Shown here: piece by piece, positions 9,006-19,247 of the stretch
Layout: the number at the start of each line of letters is the position of its first letter
Position numbering within the stretch: position 1 is the stretch's first letter
Assembly (NCBI GenBank): GCA_000697665.1
Contig: KL197789.1
Span: 1-22,752, forward strand
Direction of reading: 5' to 3'
Length of the DNA: 22,752 nucleotides
Source of the DNA: Jaapia argillacea MUCL 33604
Lineage: Eukaryota > Basidiomycota > Agaricomycetes > Jaapiales > Jaapiaceae
Notes under the pieces: generated by a model
The model's input: only the letters and a program-made list of their open reading frames with translations
Told to the model about the DNA's origin: nothing
The model's database searches: none
Translations under genes and position numbers: made by a program

Positions 9006-11593
9006 ATGTCTTCGTCGTCGTCGCCATCGTCGTCGTCGCCATCATCGTCGACCACTTGAACTCGACCACCATCCACGCTAGCCCATCTTACAGCTATCAT
9101 TCATCCACCATCGCTTAGACTAGCCGGACCACTTACCACTCGCGCTGGGAACATCATGGATCCAGACACGCCGCCACACCAAATCATCCCCCTCTCCCTT
9201 CCGCTACATCCCATATGATCTCTACTTGACAACACACGTAGACTCCTCCTGGAAGGTCAAACAACTCAAACAATACGTTTTTATCGAAATGTATTGATCC
9301 TGGTGTGTATAAACGAAGTAAAGCGCCAGATCCTCCTTCTCACAGACCACTTTCGCCTATTACGTTTGCCGGGCTGTTGGCTGGCGGGAATGGGAAGGGT
9401 GTTGAAGGAGACGAAGGAGAGGAGAGGGAAGGGAAGGAGGCGGATACAGAGAAGAGGGGAAAGAGAAGTGAGGATGGGTTACTTGGAGGGTTGGATGATG
9501 AAGACGACGAGGATGAATGAGGGCATTGTTTCGCGAATGGAAGAACTTATGCCAGGACCTCAATCCCTTCCTCCCTTCCCTCATCTTACCCTTCATCCTC
9601 CTCTCCTCCGCCCACCGTAACCCCCGCCGCCACCAACACACCGATCTCGCCATTCCATTATTCCCGATTTACGCTCCTCTCCTTCTCCACCACCCGTATC
9701 CTCCAGGATGAATACACCTTGGCGTGGTATGGTCTACAGCCTTACGAGTTTTTGGAGATGCATCCTGTCAGCGGGATCGTAAAAGTTGATAGGGGGATCG
9801 TTGCGAAATACGTCGAGCCGTATTTCGAGGAGAGGGTTAGGACTGTCAGAGTCGTTTGGAAAAAAGTTAAAGATCCAGTGCATACACATTCTTCTCTTGT
9901 TGCTTCTTTCGTTAACACCCTTTCGTCGTTTCATTTGATGGGTGATGTAGGTAGACCAACGAAAGGGCGCCGCATCAATAGTATCATTCTCCTCCAATGG
10001 ACCAACGAAATCAAAACCCGATTCTCTACCGTTTTCAGATCCTTCGCCTATGATCCCAGTGCGGAGTTCACCTTCTTTACCGATAAAGAAGAGCAGTAAG
10101 ATTGAGTGGAGGGAGAGATGGGTGGTTATTTTGGGTGGGGTGTTGACGTCGTGTAAAGATCGCAAGATTAGTTTCGTGTTCATGATATTGATGCCTTCGT
10201 TTCCCCATAGGACTTGTTTGTCTCCTCCTTTAATTCCTTTTTTACTTTCACAATCACTAATTAATGCCCATTGGCTACCTTACAGGATCCCTCCTCGGGC
10301 CAATCATGGCCCCTCTCAACCCTCCACGCCTTCTCCGGTTCCGAGCGTCTTTCAAAAGCAGTCATCTCCTCCCCTCTACCTCCGCCACCCTTCCATCAAA
10401 CCCAGCCAACCAAACGAAATCGAAAATTTCGATTATATGTGCGAGGTTCACTCAAGGGCACCCGGTGGGACACAATGTCCATTTTTCTCTAGGACAAGGC
10501 GGCGGTGGGAATATTGGTGGAAGAGTTGGGACGGGGGGAGGGGAAAGAGAGGTAGAAGGAGGAAGATGCGATTTGGATCGTGTTGGATCTGTTGGATGAG
10601 CGTGGTACGTTTTCATTTCTTCTCTTCGGACTTGTGATTTGGGCCGTGACTGACGCGTTTTTGGTGTAGCATATGCGGGTCTTTTGGGGATCTTACGCCC
10701 ACATTCCTGACCTCATGTATCGTCTTCGTTCCTCCCTCGGCCTGTTTTGACTTCTTCCAACCCTTCCACCCATGCTCCGAATCCATCGACCTCTTACTCT
10801 GGATTAACCTCGAAACCTTCCTCTACAACTTCTTCCGAATCAATCGGGACTATTCCGTTGTTCTCTACTATTTTGTCGATGTCGACGACAACTGCCACAT
10901 CAAAGCTCTCTGCTCCGACGACCAGTTCGAATCAGTCGACTCCGAGTAAATTAAACTCGAATCCTAATCTTAACCGTCCGGCTGCGGCTGCGGCTTCTCA
11001 TTCTGCGTTATCGGCGCGTATGCGTACTATGTCTGTTTCGCCTTCGGTTCGACTGGCTACATGTGTGGGAGTCTTGCCATCGGATTCTGTGGGTGTTCGG
11101 CCGAGTATCATGACTGGTTCGAACTTTAATCATGTTTCTGTTGTTGATAAAGGGAGGGTGAGGTCGGGGAAGGAGCCGTATCCTGCTTGGAGGGTGAGGA
11201 CAGTGAGGAAAACGAGACAGGTTGGGACGGGTGGGCTCGGAGGTTTGGGTGGGGCTTGGTGTAGGGTTTCGTTTGGGAGTGAGAGGTTGGTGGGGTGTTG
11301 TTGCTCAACCTATGGGTGGGCTGAACAAGGAGGGGTTGACGGAACGTGGTAGCAGTGACTCCAGCTCGGAGTCGGAGTCGACTCGACTCAACCGTTCCAG
11401 TCATGCATCCGATCCTGGCTCCGACTCGACAAACGTTCCAGTAAACAGTCCGACGCTCCGACTCAACGAAACATCCAAACAACGGATCCGAGTCCGATGG
11501 CTCCGATTTGACAAAACATTCCAGCGACGAATCCGACTCTGCCAACAACACCAACCAAGACCTCATCGCGGTTATCACTGTCGCATCTAGCAT
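9006..11593 (+). pseudogene. Decayed gene with ubiquitin/RA-like and PH-like domains
   Basis: Pieces of one protein run left to right. A Ser-rich start (ATG 9006) is followed by RYIPYDLYLTTHVDSSWKVK plus QLKQYV (9190-9280, ubiquitin/RA-fold-like). Next come KAPDPPSHRPLSPITFAGLL and an acidic linker (to 9518), then STTRILQDEYTLAWYGLQPY and VEPYFEERVRTVRVVW. WRERWVVILGGVLTSCKDRK plus WPLSTLHAFSGSERL (10100-10350) resembles PH-domain strands, and AIWIVLDLLDER follows. A Ser/Thr-rich tail covers 10747-11590. Lesions: frameshifts near 9287 and 10095, and in-frame stops at 9518 (TGA), 10490 (TAG), 10553 (TAG) and 10708 (TGA). A clean intron at 10605-10669 (GTACGT...GTGTAG) joins two pieces in phase, which supports one ancestral gene. 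The protein family was not identified; the RA-like call is weaker than the PH-like call. Confidence 0.6.
9009..9050 (+). repeat. TCG trinucleotide microsatellite
   Basis: Two runs of TCG, each followed by CCA, encode Ser/Pro in the frame of ATG 9006 (start of the decayed PH-type gene). The same bases give Val runs in another plus frame and Thr on the minus strand, which explains the open frames there. Confidence 0.8.
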
Positions 11594-11596
11594 ACG

Positions 11597-12454
<858 letters not shown>

Positions 12455-13345
12455 GGAGGCAGAAAGTAAATTATCAGTGTGATTTATTCATAGTAGCCTC
12501 CAGATAAATCATATGCGTATATAGCAGCGATTCAGAAGGAGAGAAACAGGGATGAAAATAGCCATATCATGTCGAGCAGAGTAGGAACAGAAAGCGACTA
12601 TCAAGGCGTCCAACATCTCCCTGTGTGCGGATTCACTTTTTGGTTCGACAGGTAGGGCTTCGGGCTTCTAAAGGCTGCCTTAGCTTCGATGAATTCGATG
12701 CACAAAAACAACGTGCCGGCAATCCAGGCGCACGAGAAACCCCAACGTTACCGACGTGAAAGCAACCACCTCGGTGCCTCCCACGAGTGCAGCCGCAGCG
12801 ACTGCACGTAACCTCCATGACCTCGTACAATGAATTTTCTTCCACGAACCCGTCGCCACGAGCTTAGCGACGCCAGCGAACCTCCAGTCGACGATCGCAC
12901 GTGGCTCTCTGAAGTAACTCGGATGTAAACCGTCGGGACGGGTAACGATGCTTACATTCTATCCCGATCAACCACCTTGAACCCGTTTCCCGGAGTTCAT
13001 TCAAACGACACCCCCCTCTGGGTCCCTCAAAATCAGACTCCCTCTCTCCAGCCCGGTCGACGGCACTGGGAGGTCGTTGGTTTTGTGTGTTGTCGGGATG
13101 TCTCTTGTTTTCGCTTGGCGCCCGTGTAAAACATGCTTTGGATTCGTCTCTTCGGAGACCTGGACCGACAGGCGCTTCTTGTGGGGTTTGTTTCAACTGC
13201 GTCTCATGTGGTGAGGAGGGTGCCCGGGTGGGGTGGGAGAGGATGTATGGCCTGGGTGCTTGGTACGTTGTCTTTGCAGAGACGTAGTGAGTTGGGGGAG
13301 ATGGTTTCGAGGGCTCGAGGGGAGGGCAGGCTGGTATCCACGCGT
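12455..13345. other. Stretch without a recognised gene
   Basis: An AT-rich part at 12470-12530 could be the old 3' flank of the flavin oxidoreductase relic. Open frames at 12633-12845 (-), 12864-13196 (-) and 13087-13360 (+) overlap in antisense and show no motif, signal peptide or membrane segment I can defend. No repeat ends or RNA genes are seen. Confidence 0.35.
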
Positions 13346-13374
13346 CATGAAGCCCAGTGAAAAGTCGGTCTGGC
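13346..13374 (+). repeat. Left target duplication and left terminal inverted repeat
   Basis: CATGAAG at 13346-13352 is followed by the 22-bp terminal repeat at 13353-13374. Similarity to the other end continues weakly for another 10-15 bp (GAAAGTGAGCC against AGAATCGAGCT). Confidence 0.88.
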
Positions 13375-13632
13375 GAAAGTGAGCCAAGCAGAGCTAAAAC
13401 ACCCCAGCCAATCTGACCCGTTGTCGCTCGCCCCGGCTATCTTTTTTGGTCAAATGATAACTGGAATCGAGCGAAATCGAGCGAAGTCGATGCTGGTTAC
13501 TCTCAGAAGTTGACTGATAGCTTCGGCTCGATTTTGCTCGATTCAATCTAGCTGGGTAATGACATATATTCTCTGCATACACTAGGGTACAATCTTGCTA
13601 CAATACCCACCCCGCAATCCCAATACCGTGCA

Positions 13633-14093
13633 TTATACCATCCCATTCGAACGTCTAGATTCCCTCTGCCCACCGTAATCCCCGATTAGCACCTTAGGCA
13701 GCTTGTACCTGAGTAAATAGCAAATAAATACTAAGCACGACCTTGGATGACTAAAGGTGCTCACCAGCATATAGTCGGCGATATTGCCGCAGCGGAACGA
13801 CGGCTGGGACAGGAGTGTGACGGTAAGGGTCGGTTCTCGGATTGGGATAGCTGTGAAAAGGGATCCCGAGCCTTTCAGCAGCGAATTTTGAGAAGGGAGC
13901 GAGGTGCATACATACGGTGGGCGGTCTGCCGACATCGCCAGTGCACAGACGGGGCTGCCTTGGAAGTTGGGCACGCATATAACGGTATTGAGCTTGGGGG
14001 TGATTCGGTCCTAGGGAGGCGCACCTTCACGCCATATTGGTGTGCTGCGATACAGCGACTTGTCGTAGCGCCAGGGAGTCCAGTTCCTGGCAT
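13633..14093 (-). other. Possible captured gene fragment inside the TIR element
   Basis: The minus strand is open over 70-115 codons in two frames (13974-13633 and 14093-13875). A well-formed 56-nt intron candidate (GTGAGC...TTTACTCAG, ending near 13704) follows the block RCGNIADYML. The predicted text is ordinary protein-like (for example FQGSPVCALAMSADRPPYVC) but matches no family I know and is not a transposase. It may be a transduplicated host exon or simply chance open frames; the intron-like signal slightly favours the former. Confidence 0.3.
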
Positions 14094-14468
14094 ATGTCTT
14101 GGTGGCTCATTTGTCGGTCAGGAATCTGCAATACGAAGGGCAGGTTTCGGGGACAACTCACGGGGATAGAATGAGTCGAACCCTATTGCATGCCAGCACT
14201 AGCCCGCTCGTTGATATTCTGCGTGAGGGGTACTGGATTTTAGAGAAGGAACGAGATTCATTCGTTACTGGTGAACTTCCCGAATGGCATATTCGCGGCG
14301 CGTCACGATGGTGTCGAGCAGCATGTTATTGTAAATGCCGTTGAATGCGATGTGGGTGGGTTTCTGTACCCGAACGAGGGGAGCAGCGGAGAGGGGCAGT
14401 CGTGGCGGATATCGGTGCACGGACCAGGTGGAGATGGTGGTGGTAGAGAGACAAGTCATGTTCACACA

Positions 14469-14486
14469 ACGTTAACGCGTTAACGT
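14469..14486. repeat. Perfect 18-bp palindrome
   Basis: ACGTTAACGCGTTAACGT equals its own reverse complement. It lies inside the TIR transposon about 195 bp from the right end, so it may be a protein-binding or hairpin site of the element, but its role is unknown. Confidence 0.9.
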
Positions 14487-14658
14487 CGAAAGAATCATAA
14501 GTCGTTGGAGACGAGTAGGACGTTGAGGACAGAGAGTTGTAGGGCACGTGATCAAGTTGTTCGATTAACTCAGGTAATTGTTCCTCGAACCGCCTTCTCA
14601 GCTATTCTGGCTCGATCCTGCTCGTTGGTCGCTTTTTGGCAAGATCCAGCTCGATTCT

Positions 14659-14687
14659 GCCAGACCGACTTTTCACTGGGCATGAAG
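14659..14687 (-). repeat. Right terminal inverted repeat and right target duplication
   Basis: GCCAGACCGACTTTTCACTG plus GG (14659-14680) is the exact inverse of the left end, followed directly by the second CATGAAG copy at 14681-14687. Confidence 0.88.
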
Positions 14688-15310
14688 TCCAAGTCCACGA
14701 GGATGGAGGTCAATGTCCAATCGGAGCTAGAGCCGAGATAAGATAAGATAAGCTAAAGAGTAAAGGAGGTCAACGGGATGGTGCACTTACTGTGTGGAGG
14801 GTACGGGCTGATCTACATAGAAGGTAGAGTGTGAGGTTAGACGCGTCGATGGATGTCGATGAGCGCTGAGCGGTCGGCCGTGGCTAGGGAGCCTCAGCTC
14901 TCGCTTTCCGTAGTCTCCGAAGTCGGGTCCACGTATGGCTTAGACGAAGTCCCTAAACACGGCCAACAACAGCAGAGGAAAGGGCTCACAACGAATGGGC
15001 ATTGAGGTAAATTGCGGCCGGTGGTTGGGAGAGGCAGTCCTCGAGTCGACAGGTCAGCACGTGAGTTCGTTGATTGCATGGAACGCTTGTGGACGCGACG
15101 CGTTGGGTGAGTCTAATTTATTGCATCCATTCCATTGATGCGCCATCCATGTCCTAACCCAAACCAATCTGAACATACTTGGAACTGCGTAGTATACGGC
15201 TCGAAACGAAGCACCCATACGAACGTTCATAGTGAGGCTCCTTTTCATATAATCAAAGAGCGCCCCTTACTTTCACATAGCGATGTTGTGGAATTAATCC
15301 AACAGAAAAT
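14688..15310. other. Stretch without a recognised gene, upstream of the UGGT relic
   Basis: A short GATAA run lies at 14734-14752. Open frames at 14894-15079 (-) and 15054-15248 (-) have no motifs. The extreme N-terminus of the glucosyltransferase relic should lie here, but I could not recognise it, so it is either lost or too decayed. Confidence 0.35.
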
Positions 15311-18303
15311 ACAGTGGAGATCACCCTCGCGTTGTATATGGCTACGCCCAAGTTGGAGGCGATGTTTGAGTGGTGTAGAGACAAGTAGAGTCGAAGATGG
15401 GAGGAGGGGATGTGGATTTGGACAAGGGTTGTGGGGTTGGATTGACTGGTACTGGTTTGGGGAGAGGGTTTGTGTGAGGTACAGGGGCCGGTTAGGTTGG
15501 CTGGGCATGATGATCGATGCTTCGTCTCTCGGTCCCCCAACGTCTGATACCAGGTATGCTGGCGTTTTGCTCTTTAATTTTCGAACGACAGTTGACGAGT
15601 TGACTTGCAACTATAGCTCGTTGAAACCGAAACCAATCACCCTTCCATTCGACCCCATCCACCCGAAAACCCTCGCTCATCCACACCCAGCAATCCTCCA
15701 CGCCTCTCTCTGTTCTTCAAATTTCCATTCTCTTCCCTCTTCGATCATATCTCTATTCGTTATCGAGTGAGGTGAGTCCGAGGGCGGGGTATATCTCGAG
15801 ATGGGCGCCCCCTGTTTTGAAAGATGGCAAGGGACGCGGGGACAGGAGCCGCTTGTCAGGATATGGTATGGCACTGGGTCTGACAAAGACGGATTACCTG
15901 GCGCTGGTCGATAGACGGTCCGGTTCGAAGTCTTCCGGTACGTTCGCCCTTCTCTTCAATTTCCTCCTCAGGTTTGTTCATGACGAGTTGATTTGAGCAG
16001 GGACAGAATCTGGAGGTCGCACTGTCGACGAGTCCTCAGAACTTGCAGTAGATTCAACGTGGAGTTTATCGAAAGCTATCCCGCCCCCGAAAACTCCACT
16101 CTGCATTCAAGTCACCCGTTAACGAAAGACGAGCTTCCAGGTCTGTCCCCCCCCTCCCCTTTCATTACGTCCTTGCTCACCCTCGCGCCTCTACCCCTCA
16201 GCAACAGGCCTCCAAGCAACACCGCTTACTATCTCCTCGACAAGCCTCTCACAACCCTAACAAAACTAACTCAGAACTTCCCCTCTTATGCTTACTGGCT
16301 CCTCGCGTTGTCTTCTGGGGAATTAGGGTTGGGAAGGTCTGGGGTAGAATTAGTACGGTGTGTTTGAACGGAAGGGTTGTGCGAGAGGGAGAAGTAAACC
16401 CTTTCCGGTACGTCGCTTACCCTCCGTCTCACCCCAATCACTCTCAAGTTCAATTCCGTTGGACGATAGGTCCCTTCGCCGTTTACACCACGAACATCCG
16501 CTCGTCCTCTCGCTTCCGAGCCTCATTGTCTGACATCTCGCTGGGCAATCGCTTGCTCAACTCACGAACGGTTGTTTGATGCTAGTGATAGACAAGAGGA
16601 GGGCGGCGTAGTAGTTTGGTGGGATGATTTGAAGAAGGATCATTGGTCTCGTCTGTGGGGTGGGATATGAGCTGATCATGAATGTACGTATAGGTATCAG
16701 AAATGAAGCAAATCGTTGGAAATCGTAAGCGCCCCCTCCTTCCTTTCCTCTCTCTTCCTACTCACTAACACGTGCGCATATACCTAGCCCCCCGCCCTCC
16801 CCACCCAAGCAACTCCTTGTTTTCTTCGCTCTCTCAAAATTCTCCGTCATATCATAGAACGACCTCCCCGTCATTTTACTACACCCAATCAATCAACAAT
16901 TCAAGATCCCCACCTATGAACGAACCACAGCAATCTACCTTCATCATTCGACAAAACGGGAACGACTCCACCCAAACCCAAAGCCTCTGGATAATCCCAC
17001 CTACCCTCCGACTCAAGAAACTGATACTGCTCGAGAACGGCGATGATGTTGAAGGGGTCGTGGTTAGTTTGTGAGTTCGCTCAAGAAGGCCAAGACGTTC
17101 TCATAGCTCGCCAACGCACGGATACCGGCCTCATCGTTTCTTGATAATCTCAGGTATCACGAATACAATCACTTACCGACCCAAATGTTACGTCCATCAA
17201 TCGATCCATCCTGATGCCCTGGTTCTTGCCGAGTCAGAATTGGAGAATTTCGTTTCGCGCGATATGGTCATCGTGATGGGGGATAGACATGGTGAGAAGA
17301 AAGAGGAGTTGGCGAAATATATGGTTCATACTCAGAGTTTGGCTGTAGACTCTAGTGAAAGTGGGGAGTTTGGACACGGCTTTGTAAATGGGAAACCTTT
17401 TGAAACGGACGGTGTACGTCTCTGTTTTCTCGTTGCTTTCATTCTGTTTCTTGTGTTGAGGCTTTCGGTTGGTGTTTGAGAATGTATGCGTCGTTACTCA
17501 CTGGGCTTTTGTAGGATTTCTCGAGGAATATATAGACCGAGATCGGAAAAGGGTCTATGGTCGGTTCTGTTTCTTCGCCACGCTTTCCTCATCCGACCTT
17601 CCCTCACGAAACACCTGAACATATTGCTTGGATTGACTTCGTCCACAACCCTCCAGACGCCTCTCCGCCCTCCAACCACATGGACGAATGTACTCATCAA
17701 TCAAGTCGCATGGCCTTTCTAACCCCCCTCCTGCTCAAACCTTCGCAGTAACGTCTACTCCGTGTATTAGGCCTATCTTCGTCACTCATGTCGCCCAGCA
17801 AAGGGCCCCAAACGATGGCCATGAAAGAGCACGACCTGGCAGGTGGTGGTGTTCTTGAGGCTCATGTGTACGATGAATATGTCGGTCGAGTAGGATCCTC
17901 GTCGATCAATTGAGTTCGAGTCCTGGAGCTGCAGCGCTAGTGGTCAATGGTAAAGTGAGTAGTTTCATCCTTCGCTTCCTCAAGGTTCGGCTTGTCCGAT
18001 CGCGTCGCGACCAGTTAGGTTGTGGGACCGGTTTTACCTGGAGAGTTTGACGTAAGTATAGCCGATTTTAAGTTGTTGGAAGCCCGTTGAAACGAAACCT
18101 GGAATCGAGTTAGTTTTTGAAGCACTGAAAGATGTGCTACCGGATGTTGGCGCTTATGACAAGTGAGTCTCTGCCAGGCTGGCGTAGCAGGTGATTCTGA
18201 CTCTATTGTCTTGGTCAAAGGACTGCACTCATCTCGTGGCTCTGGCTTCATCTCTCGTTTCGTCGATCCAGATTCCTGACCCAGGAGAAATTGGGTTGTT
18301 TAA

Positions 18304-18870
18304 GGCTCCAGTCGGAACGTCCATTATCTCGTCCATTATCTCGATAATGGATCCATTATCATTAGAACATCTCGAGACGGCGGAGCTGGAGGCGTCTGGC
18401 CTAAAATGGAATGATTGATACATGTTTGGTTTGGTGGCTGGCGCAGTGGCTGACAGCAAAATTGTCCTCGATAGCAACCTCTTCCCCGATATTCCTAAAC
18501 CTAACCTAACTGGAGACTTACATGGTATATGGAGAGAGATCTGGTGAGGTTTTGGACCTTGTTATTTCACCATAGCCTTCACAATACGTGAAAAAGACAT
18601 GGTTTTGAACATGAATGCACATTTCTGGCACTGATATCAGCTCGTGTGCCTCCTAAATCTTCCAAGGGTCTGCAATATGTATATCTAAGACTCCAGTTAG
18701 GTTAGGTTTAGGAATATCAGGGAAGAGGTCGCTATTGAGGACCATTTTGCTGTCAGCCACTGTGCCAGCCATCAAACCAAACATGTATCAATCATTCCAT
18801 TTTAGGCCAGACGCCTCCAGCTCTGCTGTCTTGTGGTGTCCTAGAGATAATGGATGTTCTGACTGGAGCC
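18304..18870. mobile_element. Hairpin MITE with TAA duplication, PIF/Harbinger-like, 567 bp
   Basis: Two long inverted arms, 18304-18520 and 18686-18870, start and end with GGCTCCAGTCRGAACRTCC and its inverse. They share long near-identical tracts, including one running from GAGCTGGAGGCGTCTGGCC to CTAACCTAACTGGAG. The left arm has a roughly 35-bp insertion relative to the right. TAA flanks both sides (18301-18303 and 18871-18873), the 3-bp duplication typical of PIF/Harbinger elements. The loop of about 165 bp encodes nothing. The open frames on both strands here are the two arms read in mirror image. Confidence 0.88.
18343..18360. repeat. Perfect 18-bp palindrome in the left MITE arm
   Basis: GATAATGGATCCATTATC is self-complementary. 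It sits in the arm-specific insertion next to a tandem TCCATTATCTCG pair (18320-18343) and probably arose from local duplication or inversion of that motif. Confidence 0.88.
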
Positions 18871-18930
18871 TAATGCACCCCAACACCCTCGAACTCAAAA
18901 TCGTCATCTTTTACGTACCCAAGCCATTGT

Positions 18931-19247
18931 TATGATTGATCCCGTATTCCCACTGTGTTGGCTCATCATTCTCATCAAAGATGTCAATCTCTTCCTCTGC
19001 TGTTGGACTATGTACTTGAGGTTAAGATGAACCTTCAATTATTCACCGTGATTATAACTATGAGTCACCAAGTGGAATTCAAATGCCAAAATCATAATAG
19101 CACACAACGAAGATACTACCAGCCCCTAATGTACACCCAGGCTACAACCATGAGTACTCTCCTAAAGACCCCAGACCAATTCCCATTCAAAAAACCACAG
19201 TACCATCAGAATAATCCTCTTCATCCAAACACGCCTTTGAGCCATGC
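18931..19247. other. Junction between UGGT relic and TPR-CHAT gene
   Basis: UGGT similarity fades after about 18915. On the minus strand a 36-codon open stretch (19016-18907) reads AEEEIDIFDENDEPTQWEYG and ends at a good splice donor (GTACGT), so it may be an exon remnant of some gene; I cannot name it. The rest would be the 3' flank of the TPR-CHAT gene. No transposon end was found at the junction. Confidence 0.3.

Larger units (their letters stand above)
13353..14680. mobile_element. Non-autonomous TIR DNA transposon, 1328 bp
   Basis: The ends are perfect 22-bp inverted repeats: CCCAGTGAAAAGTCGGTCTG plus GC at 13353-13374, and its reverse complement at 14659-14680. Both are flanked by the direct repeat CATGAAG (13346-13352 and 14681-14687), a 7-bp target site duplication. 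Subterminal copies of GCTCGATTYTGCTCG-type motifs lie inside both ends (13470-13550 in both orientations, 14608-14660), as expected for transposase binding sites. No transposase is encoded, so it would be moved in trans. The superfamily is undecided: the CAGTG core resembles hAT ends, but the duplication is 7 and not 8 bp. Confidence 0.85.
15311..18930 (+). pseudogene. Decayed N-terminal part of UDP-glucose:glycoprotein glucosyltransferase, split by a MITE
   Basis: UGGT is the ER folding sensor that re-glucosylates misfolded glycoproteins. Blocks of its thioredoxin-like N-terminal region occur in order: VEITLALYMATPKLEAMF (15314), then TLPFDPIHPKTLAHPHPAIL (15640) and RLSGYGMALGLTKTDYLALV (15850). 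They continue with LTTLTKLTQNFPSYAYWL (16245), NGRVVREGEVNPF (16372), FDASDRQEEGGVVVWWDDL (16575), then GHGFVNGKPFETDG (17372), ALVVNGK/VVGPVLPGEF (17935-18050) and SSIQIPDPGEIGLF (18262). After the MITE the frame continues as NAPQHPRTQNRHLL (18871-18915). Introns survive (15938-16000; 17414-17514). Lesions include TAG 15386, TAA 16120 and frameshifts near 16202 and 16365. The C-terminal GT24 catalytic domain is absent: homology stops before the TPR-CHAT gene. The enzyme is normally about 1,500 residues, and roughly its first half is represented. Confidence 0.75.

Noticed and set aside
10747-11352. 201-codon plus-strand frame as an independent gene
   Set aside because: It is in phase with the preceding exon through the 10605-10669 intron and reads as the Ser/Thr-rich tail of the PH-type relic; its ATG-less start and low complexity do not support a separate gene.
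13353-14680. Assigning the TIR element to hAT
   Set aside because: The CAGTG core is hAT-like, but with that start the flanks give no 8-bp duplication; the only clean direct repeat is 7 bp outside CCCAGTG.
15135-15770. 211-codon plus-strand frame as a gene
   Set aside because: Only parts of it (about 15420-15480 and 15600-15765) match UGGT and other UGGT blocks lie in other frames, so it is a chance fusion within the relic.
18191-18935. Two similar small proteins on opposite strands (18229-18477 -, 18735-18935 +)
   Set aside because: They are the two inverted arms of the MITE read in mirror image.
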